The notes beneath the pieces are model-generated. The model made no database searches and had not been told where the DNA came from. It saw only the letters and a list, made by a program, of their open reading frames with translations. A program made the position numbers and the translations under genes. Of a DNA stretch of 64,000 bases, positions 44,945-55,445 are shown in pieces. The DNA comes from Tretioscincus oriximinensis (Eukaryota; Chordata; Lepidosauria; Squamata; Gymnophthalmidae), in NCBI GenBank assembly GCA_022410635.1, contig JAJVDF010000190.1, positions 3,408-67,407 of the forward strand, in the 5' to 3' direction. Position 1 is the first letter of the stretch; each line of letters begins with the position of its first letter.

Positions 44945-45600
44945 CCTATTCAGACACAGCCAGACAAAGAAAAAGAGAAAAATTGTTTAAAAAAANGATT
45001 TTTTTACAATACAATTTAAACATTTTCATAAGCAGTGCATGATGTTCTGAGGTTCTGACCTGTTTTCAAGCCGGCAGTCTAATTAAATATCTGTTGATAG
45101 CATTTCCTCTATTTTGCATACATGTTGCTACTAACAAGCTAATCCTGTTCATTATTCTATTAAAAATTGCCTTCAATGCAGACATCCTTTCAAAAATAAA
45201 TGATGGTGCAGTGCCCATAAACTCAGGAAATTAGGCTTCTATGATGCTTATATTTGATCAAAAGTTAAAGCAGTTTTAAATAATAAAGATCATAGCATTT
45301 AAAAAGGGGCTACTGCATAATAAAACAGAGTAAATCTGATTAGTTAATGAGTATGCTTAGATAATTCTGTATTATTGTTGGGCTATACAGTATAATCATG
45401 TTTGCCCAAGTGTCTGGCTAAGTCGTCATCCAGAATTTAGTCCCGGCCCTATTTAATCTTATAAGGCGGTGACTTGGTTCTTGGATGGAAGAAACTATTT
45501 CATTACAGGTTGCAGGTAGAAGTTCTCCTGTGCATTTGAAAAATATTACTCTAATAATATGGAAGGGGGTGAAAGCATTGAAAAGTAATCCAAGCAACAT
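44945..45600. other. No gene recognised
   Basis: AT-rich non-coding sequence. Confidence 0.55.
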
Positions 45601-45604
45601 TTAT

Positions 45605-45850
45605 TTACTTATACTCCAACCATCCTGAAATGTTTTAAGAAAAGATTAGACAAATTCATGGAAAACAGACGGATGTACGGCTACTAGAATGGATGCCTAA
45701 GTATTGCCTCTAGGTTTGGGAGACATGCAGGAGGCCCCTAAAGGCTGTTAGCAGAAAGTCAAGAGCAAGTGAGGGTTTGTTTGCAGTTCCTAGAAGGTAT
45801 TTGTTAAGCCAATGTATAAGACAGGATGCTAGACTTTGCATTTTGTCTGG
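45605..45850 (+). mobile_element. Old CR1 3' fragment
   Basis: gaaaagattagacaaattca, acggctactagaatggatgc, aagtattgcctctaggtttg, aagacaggatgctagacttt: diverged CR1 order, tail lost. Confidence 0.65.
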
Positions 45851-45894
45851 TGTTCAAGGCCTTTGCAGCTCAAACAGGCAACCTTAGCACTAAC

Positions 45895-45985
45895 TAATCA
45901 ACTATAGAAACTAGTTCAACCAACCAACAATCAACTAGTTCAACCAACTAGTTCAACTAACTAAGTAACCAACTAGTCCAAGAGA
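45895..45985. repeat. Degenerate ACTAGTTCAACCA tandem repeat
   Basis: actagttcaaccaaccaaca, atcaactagttcaaccaact, agttcaactaactaagtaac: about six imperfect units. Confidence 0.75.
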
Positions 45986-46289
45986 CATTTTGGAGCTACT
46001 GACCAGCCTTTAGCTCCTTTGGAAAGGAGTCCAGAATTCTTCAGACCTAATCATCCCAGAAAGAGGACTGCAATCAAGAGAACATCCTTTGTAAAGTACT
46101 ATTTTATTTTATTTTATTTCTATAACCCCCTGGTGTGGAGTAACCCTTCATTTATTTCCNTTAAGTAAAACTGTTTATTTTGCTTTATACNTTGCCTGGA
46201 GTTCTTCATTTGAAGNTTCTAGTCTCAAAGAGTTAACAGATCCCCCCCTGGGCATAGACCAGACACCAGAGCCTCTCAACCCAGGTGTG

Positions 46290-46445
46290 CCATCACAATG
46301 ATGATGACGATGATGATGAAGATAAAGATGATGAAGAAGAAAATGATAAAGATGATGAAGAAGATGAAAACGATGATGATGGCGGCGGCGGCGGCAATGA
46401 GCACGAGGACAGGGAGAAGGATGATGACGCCGACGATTATTATGA
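46290..46445 (+). repeat. GAT/GAA/GGC low-complexity tract
   Basis: Trinucleotide-rich tract (gatgatgacgatgatgatga, ggcggcggcggcggc). The Met/Lys/Asp/Glu-rich or His/Arg-rich readings over it are artefacts. Confidence 0.92.
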
Positions 46446-46479
46446 TTAAGTGGCATTTTTCTCCAGAATCAGAAGAAAA

Positions 46480-46748
46480 GTCATTTCCCCCTTGTCTGTA
46501 AGCTCAAAGTTGTGCCTGACCTTTGGTGAAGAAACAGTTTTTCCCTTTAAGAGTTCCAGTTGTACTTTGTTTTATGGTTGTTTTTATGATTGTGACTCAT
46601 CCTCCATGTATAGAACAGGATAAAAATCCAAACAAATACTGTAAATAAAGTTGGGAAGGGTTTTTAATTGTCATGCTATTTTAATGTTGTAAGCCGCCCT
46701 GCGACCTTAGGGTGAAGGGCGGGATAAAAGTACTAAAAATAAATAAAA

Positions 46749-46779
<31 letters not shown>

Positions 46780-46785
46780 ATTTCA
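46480..46785 (+). mobile_element. L2 3' end with AAATA tail
   Basis: tgacctttggtgaagaaaca, then gtaagccgccctgcgacctt, agggcgggataaaagtacta and an (AAATA)n/(AAAT)n tail at 46737-46780. Two partly duplicated 3' ends may lie side by side. Confidence 0.75.
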
Positions 46786-47039
46786 AACTAGGTACATCCT
46801 TTACATTGCACATGGTGCTCTAATTTTTCCCTTCTAAATGCTGTGCAAGTCACATTACGCTTCTATTGAAAAAAGAGATCACAACTTTAAAAAGACTAGA
46901 GACTTCCTTTCAAATGTACAAAGAGGAGGGGGAAATATAGTTAACCTCTGATTTATTTTTTTTGCTTGTGAAGCAGGGACTTGCAAAGTGGAAGGCAATA
47001 GAGGTAATCCAATATCTGTTTGATCATTCAAAGGAAGCA

Positions 47040-47230
47040 GCCTGCAGCCCCAGTATGTGGTGCGCCATTGCGGGACTTCTGATACCATGAGAAAACGCCC
47101 CCCCAGCCAGGACTGAAGAATCACATCTCCAGTCTTCCTCTCATCAGCCCACCACAGATTTGGGTGTTAAATATGGACGGATGGGTGATTTGGGGTTTAA
47201 ACTCCATTTCGGGTTTTACCCTGTAGTATG
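47040..47230 (+). repeat. Second copy of the unclassified repeat seen at 3480-4165
   Basis: Uninterrupted homologue containing cctgcagccccagtatgtgg, ccattgcgggacttctgat and ccatttcgggttttaccctg in the order of the split copy. It acts as the empty-site reference for the CR1 insertion at 3566-4040. Confidence 0.55.
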
Positions 47231-47344
47231 GAGGCAACCTGAACGCTTGTGAAGATGTTAACTTATAAAATGGGAACTCATCTTTCTTTTGTACAAAATT
47301 GTTGGACTTTTTTACATTGACACCAAGGATGAAAAGAGTCTCCA

Positions 47345-47535
47345 AGAGCCAGTTTGGTGTAGTGGTTAGAGTGTGGGCCTCTTATCTGGTAGTCTCCCAG
47401 TTCGATTCCCCAGTCCTCCATGAAGCCATCTGGGTGACCTTGGGCCAGCCACAGTTCCTTGAACACTCTCAGCTCCACCTACTCCACAGGGTATTTGTTA
47501 TATACAGTCATAAATATAAATAAATAAATATAACA
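47345..47535 (+). mobile_element. SINE family A, uninterrupted
   Basis: gagccagtttggtgtagtgg (box A), cagttcgattccccagtcct (box B), gggtgaccttgggccagcca, then an AAATA tail near 47515-47530. Best reference for the copy split at 12599. Confidence 0.88.
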
Positions 47536-47599
47536 ATGCCAGCAATTTGGTGGACTATCCTTTATATAATTAATTAATATATCAGGTTTTCTGTAAAGT

Positions 47600-47832
47600 G
47601 AGGTTTACCTGTAGTTAATCAACGCACAAAGGAGCATCGGAGTCTCCCTCAATACCATCTGACTGTTTTAAACCGTGGAGCAGAACTACAGGCAGAGAGA
47701 AAAAGAGGGGAAATGTACAGGTGCATACAGAGTTACTGTGTGCTATATGTGATACTGAACTACCAGAATTCCTTTGCTGGCTCTTCTTTCAGTTGCCACC
47801 ACCACTTCTCCCAGCTCGAGAAAGAAGTGGAA
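47600..47832. repeat. CpG-decayed copy of the repeat at 51085-51330
   Basis: Shares ggagtctccctca, gtggagcagaactacaggca, actgtgtgctatatgtgata, cttctcccagctc in order with 51085-51330. At many positions where that copy has CG, this one has TG or CA. Confidence 0.75.
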
Positions 47833-48589
47833 ATTACTTATATCTGTACTCTGCCACTACTTCCTGTGGTAATACCTAATTTTAGAAGAGCATACGAAGC
47901 CCATCATTTTTGAATGTGGTAATAAGAAAATGACAAGACCAGAAAGATTATATTTACAGTTATAAGCGCACACATTTAGCTTTGCAGGGAACATCTTCAG
48001 TTTAAAATACCATCCACACCTACACTCTGAAATGAAACAGATTTTCATTTCATTTACTATTTCATGTTGTTGATTTGATTGTTCTACGGATGCTCTGACT
48101 GAGGATGTGAAATTTAAACTTGGATGGAGGAAGAGAAAAAGAAGAAGAGGAGAAGCAGAGGTGTAACTTGATTGCTCCCATAACCAGCTAATAGAATCTT
48201 TCAAAGTGTTGAAGGGCCTGCTGTTATCTGCCCTATTAAACTTAACATTGGAACCTTCAGGAGCCTACTGTAATAGGTTTAGTAATAGTAGGATACAATA
48301 ATTAATCTTTGCATTAATATGATTTTTTTGATGTAGTGTCCAAAAATATGTCCAAGGTAACATCTTATACAACTAGTATCATAGCATTACAGAATCATAG
48401 AACCCCGTACTTGATTAATTAATTCTAGTTTTTAAGACTTCATGACACAGACAAGATGCTAGGAACTGTTCGGCCTAAATGATGACTTTTAACTTGCTTT
48501 TTGACACATCCTTCAAGAATTGGGAGCAACTGGCTATCTAATGGAGCATCTTCTCCCATAAAGAATTGCCCGTGCATTAAAATCTCAAG

Positions 48590-48835
48590 ATGAAGGCCTT
48601 CTGGTAGTTTGTCNNCTTTCAGGGATGCAAGAGGTCCTTCCCTGTGGTGGCCCCCAACCTCTGGAACAGCCTCCCTCTAGAGGCTCACCAGGCATCAGGT
48701 GGGTTGGCAGGAAGGAGGGTATGGATCTTTTTAACATCTTTTTTTGTTTTTGTTTTTTTCCTTGAGCTTTTGTTAGCACCCTGGGACTGATGAAGGAGGG
48801 CAGGATATAAATTATTTTAAATAAATGAATTGCAA
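48590..48835 (+). mobile_element. L2-like 3' end
   Basis: ggtccttccctgtggtggcc, aacctctggaacagcctccc, then gagggcaggatataaattat and taaataaatga: 3' coding/UTR of an L2-type LINE. Confidence 0.65.
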
Positions 48836-49388
48836 TGATGTCAAGCAGATTACTGAAAGCAGATTAAGTCCAGCGTGTGGAGTGTCAGGCTACACCCAAG
48901 TCATATATTGTTTCAGCATTCTTGTAAGTCTCCAGTACAGTGATATCTCCCAGCCTCCCTGCAAGATAAAATGTTGAGGAGGTGAACCTCATTTGTGTGT
49001 GGGGAGGGAGGGTACATGGGTTTAAATACATCTGGAGAATCCTGCATCTATAAGATTTTTCTGCACTGTATTCAAATAATAATAGTAGTAGTAGTCTAGC
49101 TGTTAATGGTAGCCAAAAACAATGCCACTTGTAACTAGAAATGTTCCTTGAAGATATCTCATTAATTTCTTAATACGTGATTAAGTTTGCAACGAGCAAT
49201 TAGTCCAGATCTTGGCGTTTGGATTTGATTGGCCATGGAGGTAACACACCTCATCCAGAGACAGTGTTGTGTTATAATTGACACCATTCCTTCTAACTAG
49301 GTGATGACTAATTAATAGGAGTTTTATTTCTTCATAGAGCAGTTTGACAAATCACTTTCTGCTTATANTGGCCCCCTTTTGTATGCAG

Positions 49389-49529
49389 GACGAATACACC
49401 CGAATCTGTCAAGCTTCCAAGTACCTATTGAGAAATTGCCCTGAGAGAGTAATACTGCCTGGAGTTAGGAAGGACATCTCAAGCCATCTTTTGATACACA
49501 TGCTGGAAAAAGACAATGACTTTGACAAA
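49389..49529 (+). CDS. Candidate orphan exon, 47 codons, phase 0-0
   Basis: An open stretch of 141 nt preceded by an acceptor-like ccccttttgtatgcag and followed by a GT at 49530 (AAA/gtagga, a weak donor). Its length is a multiple of three and both ends are phase 0. The peptide is non-repetitive and charged, beginning DEYTRICQASKYLL and ending LEKDNDFDK. It is not similar to the LINE ORFs in the window. I do not recognise a family; it could be a real exon of an upstream gene, a processed remnant, or chance. Confidence 0.2.
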
Positions 49530-49639
49530 GTAGGATGAGAAGAAAGTGGTAAGGTTAAAGTGGGCTGCTAATTCCTTGGCGTAAATATAGGTTTGTTAAT
49601 TTTGACCACTGGCTGAAGTTTGCAGATTACAAATCTGAT

Positions 49640-50165
49640 AACAAATTAATATTTTCTTACATTTATATACCTGAAGGTTTCAAAACAATTAAAGAACAAC
49701 TAAAAATAGAAAAATGTCTTCAAAGAGATGAGAATTTTTGACTCAGCTGAAGGTGAGGGTGAACAGGTGTGTCTTCAGTAGACATCTGAATCTGCACAGC
49801 CATTCACACCTAACGCACCTCAAAGGGAAGAGAATTCCACAACTTGGGGGCTTTCAGAGAAAAGGTCCTCCTACGTGTCCACACCTCTNTGGCAAGTGAA
49901 GGAGGTGGGACTGTCAGGAGAGCCTCATTAGAAGATCTTAGGGTTCAGACAGGTACCTATGGGAGGAGGTGTTTCTTTAAAAATTGCAGCCCAAGCCTTT
50001 TAGGGTCTTGTAAGTCCATGTTAGTACCTTGAATTGGGCTTGGCAGTGAATGGGTAAGCAGCGCAGTTCTTCAGGACTGGTGTAATGTGTGTCTGGCCAG
50101 CTATATCAGTCAGTAGCCTCACTGCTGAGTACTGCACCAGCTGCAGTTTCCAAATGGCAGGACCA
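49640..50165 (-). mobile_element. L2-like LINE C-terminus and 3' UTR, reverse
   Basis: The reverse strand reads a trace of LQLVQ...AVRLLTDIAGQTHITPV at 50155-50085, then cctaaaaggcttgggctgca and the UTR to 49640. Same topology as 56975-57790. Confidence 0.65.
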
Positions 50166-50525
50166 CTTGAGCAGAGGAGACAGTGAAATGATGGTCAAAT
50201 ACTCAGGCAACAGTTACTTTAACCAATGCAGGAAGGTTGACAAAATGGAAGGGGGAGGGATACGTCTGGTTCCTAGTCTTCCCGGAAGAAACACATCCAC
50301 ACCTGCAGGAAGCATAAATTGGGCACACTGTTTCAANTAGATCTGTAACTTTTCATTACAGACATACCCCACTTGACACATTCACCCAGTTGATTTCACT
50401 CATTTCCCTCTACTCGAGAGGATTAATTTCAGCACCTTAGCTGTTTTCATCCCCATACCACATTTATATATCCNTCATCATCTCCTACACTCAGTTCCCT
50501 CTAAGTCTGTTCCTGACATTGGTCC
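50165..50525. other. No gene recognised
   Basis: Non-coding sequence between LINE and fold-back pieces. Confidence 0.5.
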
Positions 50526-50527
50526 CC

Positions 50528-50655
50528 TTGCATCTNAAGAAGNAGACATGTGTACNAAAGCTCCTGCCACCTACTTTTCTCCTGTTNGTCTCCAAGTGCT
50601 ACAGGACNCCTTGCTGGACTTTCTGCTGGGACTAACATGACTATTTCTCTGAAAT
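50528..50655 (-). repeat. Fold-back family, single arm with the outer extension
   Basis: catctnaagaagnagacatg, ctacttttctcctgttngtc, ttgctggactttctgctggg, actatttctctgaaat: one full arm in reverse, with the extension seen only on the left of the palindromes. Five N calls. Confidence 0.75.
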
Positions 50656-51084
50656 TTACACAGATATGTTTGCATGGTGCCACTTGTTGCCTATAGATGC
50701 TGAAATTGCTCCAGAGAAGGTTTGGGGAAGATGTNCTGAGCTTTATCTGCAGTGCATACACCTTGCTCTAATTTTTTCATCATTTGAAAGCATCAAATGA
50801 GTGAGAGAGGTTTTCTTGCGGCTACCCCCCTATTCGCCCCACATACACAAACCTTCATGTTGCGTGGGGAAGTCATACACTGCACCAGCCCCCCACCCCA
50901 CTACAAATAAACAACCTCAAATACCAGACTTCAAACACGCCTCCTTAGCACAAACAACACAAAACAACACACAGGAAGAAAACCACCTCTTGGCTTGCTG
51001 AGCAAACAAAATCACTCCCCTTCCCCCCACCCTGTTNGGGAAACAGATCCCTGGATCCTGGTATGGGAAGAGAGGAAAGGTCGC

Positions 51085-51330
51085 TGATGAATTCACAAGG
51101 GGGCCGCGGAGTCTCCCCGATTCCCACCCCAGCCCCTCCCAGCCCCTCCCCACCCGGCTCTCCTAAATCTGGGAGCAGAACTACAGGCGGGGACAGAAAG
51201 CGAAGGGAGCCGCGGGGACAACGGGGAACTGCAGTGCGCTATCCGTGGTGCTGAACAGCCGCAATTCTTTTACCAGCTCTCCTGTCGCCACCGCGACTTC
51301 TCCCAACTGGGAGTCAAGAAGGGGCAGATC
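51085..51330. promoter_or_regulatory. CpG-rich segment: retroelement 5' region or CpG-island promoter
   Basis: Rich in CG (ggccgcggagtctccccg, agccgcggggacaacggg, gtcgccaccgcgacttctc) in an AT-rich setting, about 1.5 kb upstream of the channel start. Homology to 47600-47832 shows it belongs to a repeated sequence. A minus ORF (51411-51181) runs across it without recognised family. Either a LINE 5' region, or an island serving the gene, or both. Confidence 0.45.
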
Positions 51331-51334
51331 CAAA

Positions 51335-52848
51335 AAGGTGGACGTCGTGTTCCCATCACGCCCAGGATATTCAGGGGCTTCTTCCACAGCGTCTGGGGCT
51401 TCACACTTCACGTTCCAGGCAGAGGACAGAAGGAGAGGACTTCAAAGGGGAATCAAAGAATACGGTGTTGGATTTTGCTGGGGGTTGCGAGGAAACGTTT
51501 GCCTGGAAATTGAAAGAGGGAGGCAGACGAGGAGAGATGAATGGCACCACAACAGTTGCTGAAGTAGAGGCGTAAAGAGGAGCCCCCAGAGGGCTAGGAC
51601 TGCCTTGCTCAAAAGAAAGGTAAAGAAAACAAGGAAGAAGTTAGTTTTGGGAGATTTACTTATCATTTGGAGCAGTAATTTTAGTGCTGTGTGTGAATTG
51701 ATCTGGAGACAATACGTGTACAAAAGTGTTGCAAAAAGTGTCTCACCCCTATCTTAATGAGGATCGTTTCTTGGTGCGTTTTGCTCCTTGCATTGTAGCC
51801 TTTTTTCCTCTGCAATCATTTTATTTAACTCTCTGTCCCAAGCTGCCCTCACGCACCTTTCCTTCCTTTCATTTTTGGAGGCTGATCAGTCTGTCTGCCT
51901 GCCTGTCTTTGCCTGATTCATCTTGAACTGGTAGTACTATGCCAACAGAAATAAACACAGGGAAACACATCTGCCTCATGTTATCGGAGCTTCCGTCAAG
52001 ATATACAAATCAATAACCAAGGAGAGAATTATTCTAGAAATCTAAATGAAGTTTGGCTGGCGTCTTGTTCATCTAGGCTCTTTAAACTCATGAAGAGGTT
52101 TGCAAAGCTGAAGCACAAAAGAAATGCTACGGTTGACTGGATAGACTTTAAATACAGATTTCTGGCATCCTAATCCATGTTCTGAGCATTTAGACTCTTG
52201 CAGCCATCAAAGGTTTTGTGGAATGCCGCTGATCTTTTTACCCTGCTCGAAGTTTTTTAAATACCTCCATTACAAAAGGAGGTGACTTCCATAACTAANG
52301 TGACCCAAATATCATTTTCCTTTTTGATGTTAATTCAGGACTGTATAACAAAAAATGGAGAGAGTGTGAGGAGCGAATAGAAGTCAAGATTATTCATTGC
52401 ACAGAGATGATTGCTTTTTTCAGGATCCTTTTTGGAAGAAGACACCAGGTTTTTACAGTCACTTATCAGCAATATTCAGGATGATTAAACACATATTTTA
52501 TGCCACTGGACTTGTCTGCCTCTGGTCTGGGCAAAGGCAAAACTCCAAGAAATATGACCAAATGTTGCTCTTGAGGATGCAAGCAAAATCTGTTTCTTAT
52601 AAGCCATGAGCTCAGAGTGCCCATTGTAATGTCATTGTATGTATTTGGGCTTGTGTGACAATGAGCGTTGCTCATATGGGATGAAGATGCTTGGAATTTT
52701 GCATTGATAGCAACATGAAAAGTTGAGCTCTATGACTTAGAAGAATCCAAATTTTCCTCTTGGATTCATAAAGTGGATGTAACCCAATGCCAGACTCTCC
52801 AATGAGGTGTTGGTTGCAATCCATCACCTCTATGATGCTGAAAACTGG
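51335..52848. other. Upstream flank of the channel exon
   Basis: No coding exon recognised. A donor-like aaag/gtaaag at 51617 could end a non-coding first exon that starts in the CpG-rich segment, which is speculative. AT-rich from 51640 on. Confidence 0.35.
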
Positions 52849-53191
52849 ATGATGAATATCAGGAGAGCAAAGGGATGCTGCTGCGTGTCTCACTTCAATG
52901 AGGACAATGGCAGGTTCATTCTTCTAGCTGTGCTCATTGTTGTCTATCTAACCGCTGGAGCCACCATCTTTTCCGCAATTGAGAGCCCATCTGAAACAGA
53001 AGCTCAGCATCGTTGGAACTGGACCCTTCAGAACTTCAGCCAGATCTTCAACATTAGTCTCCCTGAACTTAGGGCTTTCTTACGAAGTTATGAGGCAGCT
53101 ATGGCTGCAGGAATCAGGGCAGATGCCCTCCGACCAAGATGGGACTTCACAGGAGCTTTCTATTTTGTAGGTACAGTGGTGTCAACGATAG
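52849..53191 (+). CDS. KCNK12: First coding exon of a THIK-type two-pore potassium channel (KCNK12-like)
   Basis: K2P channels are dimeric plasma-membrane leak potassium channels; the THIK group is KCNK12 and KCNK13. The exon encodes 115 codons from the first of two adjacent ATGs (52849, 52852); the frame stays open upstream to 52807 without another ATG. Seen: a short cytosolic N-terminus with a CCC cluster (residues 10-12), an FNEDNGRF segment (16-23), hydrophobic M1 (about 24-44), the extracellular cap with three N-glycosylation sequons (N57, N62, N68), a conserved LRPRWDFTGAF block (94-104), and the first pore helix ending in TVVSTIG. The exon ends after the first base of that glycine codon, at G/gtaagt, matching from memory the two-exon THIK gene structure with FG of the filter opening exon 2. 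ESPSETEA and ELRAFLRSYEAA favour KCNK12 over KCNK13. Exon 2 is not in the window. A non-mammalian KCNK12-like paralog remains possible. Confidence 0.85.
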
Positions 53192-53327
53192 GTAAGTTCA
53201 CCTTTTCTATCTCTCTTTTTGCAAACTTATACCAACTTTCTTCTTAAGAAACAAATAGTCAGTTGAACTCATTTGTCTCCACTCTTCCCCTACTTAACCA
53301 AACCAAGCCAAAAATTAAATCTGATTT

Positions 53328-53395
53328 CATAGAATCATAGAGTTGGAAGGGACCTCCAGGTCCAACTCCCTGCTCCTTTGCAGATAGGAACAGAA
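53328..53395 (-). mobile_element. Short CR1 3' end (ATCATAGA subfamily), reverse
   Basis: catagaatcatagagttgga agggacctccaggtcc: reverse of the ATTCTATG-tailed CR1 end seen at 12599-12730. Confidence 0.75.
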
Positions 53396-53579
53396 TGTGC
53401 TTTCTCTCTTCCTTTCTGTTCCATTTTTAGAACTCCATTTTTTGGTAAATATTCTTGTTTTCTCTACTTTTCCCTTTTTCAAGATCATTACCTTCAGTCT
53501 TGTTCACTATCTCTGTCCATTCGTTCCTATCCCATCACATTTTCTGATTCACATTGGGTTCCTATGTGAACTTTAAGGA

Positions 53580-54455
53580 ATGTATAATCCAAATGTCTAT
53601 ATCCTCATAACTTCTGTAGTGTTGTATAAATGTTTAATGTGATGATGGAAGCAAATGGGCAGATTTTTAATCAAATTAATGTATTGTCCAACATTATTAG
53701 CACTGAAATAGGAAAATCAAATGACAACAACAGTAAACATCTGTATTTGCTTTATGGTTAAAGAATCATTATCCTGAAAAATGTACAATAGTTAGGATAT
53801 GCATCATAAAGATTTTTTNAAAAATTGCTGCCAAATTTAAATATCAATTTACACAGCTGATTTAAAATTCACTTGTATAATGTTTGCACTAATGGAAAAA
53901 TTGTCTTTTCTTTTTGAATGCATATTTCGTTTACCCTCTTTTTAATTCTTGCATTAGTGTTACTGGCAAAAGTTCAGTTTGCCTATATAGTAGCAGAGAT
54001 ATATTTTTCTCTGCTATCACCTCTAAAAGCACTGTAGTTGATAAGTAAAGAAGGGAGATATATTGCAACTATTTTACTCCAATAAGAAAATAACTGAACC
54101 AAATACAGGTGAAGTGTGTTTTTCAAAAATTCAACCAAGGCAGCTTCTATGCTCTTAAATGGCCTAGGTTGGATAAAGTTCACAAGCCTTATGTTTCCCT
54201 TACAAGAAAGCTTTCTTAAGTTGCTATGGCAACTTGAGTTTGGAAACTATCTTGAAAGTCAGAATGCCTTGATAAAAAGATCAAGCATCTCCCCACTGTG
54301 AGCAGCTGATAATATTTTGAATGTCTGGTATGGAGTGTGTGTGATAGGTGAGGAAATAATATAGCAATTCCTGATTCCTGCACATCAGTCTCTCCACCTG
54401 CATTGTGTCTTATTTCTCAGCAAATAAATAAGATTATGACTCTAGAGGCCAATCT
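53580..54455. other. Intronic, no feature recognised
   Basis: AT-rich unique-looking intronic sequence. Confidence 0.55.
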
Positions 54456-54465
54456 ACATCTAAGT

Positions 54466-54645
54466 CCCTGGTTCCCAATGTGAGGCACATGCCCCACAGA
54501 GGGGCAATTTGATTTTTAAGGGGCAATTTGAAAATAGGAAATTTGGAATAGGAATAATAAGAACTATCTGTTGGGGGTAGGTGTTTGTCAGGATTTTAGA
54601 GTTGCTTAGATGGATATTGGTCCCCCCAAAAGTTGGGAACCACTG
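54466..54645. mobile_element. hAT-type MITE with decayed 8-bp duplication
   Basis: Left end ccctggttcccaatgtgagg, right end (rc) cagtggttcccaacttttgg. Flanks atctaagt (54458-54465) and atctaatc (54646-54653) agree at six of eight positions. Confidence 0.8.
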
Positions 54646-54669
54646 ATCTAATCTTGCTTCACTCCATCT

Positions 54670-54930
54670 GAAGAAGGAAAAGGAGAAAAAGAAGAAAAAG
54701 AAAAAAAAGAAGAAAAAGAAGAAAAAGAAGAAAAAGAAGAAAAAGAAGAAAAAGAAGAAAAAGAAGAAAAAGAAGAAAAAGAAGAAAAAGAAGAAAAAGA
54801 AAGAAAAAGAAAGAAAAAGAAAGAAAAAGAAAGAAAAAGAAAGAAAAAGAAAGAAAAGAAGAAAGAAGAGGAAGAGAAGAAGGAGGAAGAGGAGCAGGAG
54901 GAGAAGAAGAGGATGATGATGAAGAGGAGT
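54670..54930 (+). repeat. Purine tract with a 9-bp to 10-bp unit switch
   Basis: About 260 nt nearly free of pyrimidines. GAAGAAAAA (9 bp) repeats at about 54710-54799, then AAGAAAAAGA (10 bp) at 54800-54850, then GAAGAGGAGGA-type sequence to gatgatgatg. Confidence 0.95.
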
Positions 54931-54939
54931 AGGAATTAG

Positions 54940-55175
54940 TTTTTATTCCCTGCTTTTCTCAATCCAAAGGAAATCAAAGTGGCTTACATAATCTTCTGTT
55001 CCTCTCTTCACAACAGATACCTTGGGAAGTAGGGGAGGGGGGCTGTGAGAGCTCTGAAGAACTGTCACTAGCCCAAGGTCACCCAGCTGTCTTTGTGGAG
55101 GTGTGCAGACTCGAACTGGGAGGCTTCCAGATAAGAGTCTGATTCTCTTAATCGCTATACAGGGCTGGCTCTTGA
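54940..55175 (-). mobile_element. SINE family A, reverse
   Basis: ttttattccctgcttttctc, cctctcttcacaacagatac, gcccaaggtcacccagctgt, cagactcgaactgggaggct (box B), head at 55150-55175. Confidence 0.85.
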
Positions 55176-55445
55176 ACAAGAAAACCTATCCGTCTGATAA
55201 TTGTCTTCCCACATTATCTAACAGAAAGACAGATTTCCTGAATTAGATAAGTCCGAAAATAATCTGGATTGAAATTTAGATGCAGACGGGTCCTTAAAGT
55301 TGCTAAAGCCTTTTTGTATTATTGCTCAGCTATTTCTTCTTGGCATAGCTTCACGAATGAAGATTTATAAAGGAGAGGGAGTTCACATCTGTAGCTTGTG
55401 CAGGATAAGACGGTTTCAGTCACATCAACTAGANGGAGAAATCAT

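Noticed and set aside
46175..46501. Met/Lys-rich and His/Arg-rich ORFs
   Set aside because: They come from GAT/GAA/GGC trinucleotide low-complexity DNA.
49389..49529. Assignment to MSH2 or MSH6, the usual neighbours of KCNK12
   Set aside because: The peptide does not resemble MutS proteins, and no other MutS-like exon is in the window.
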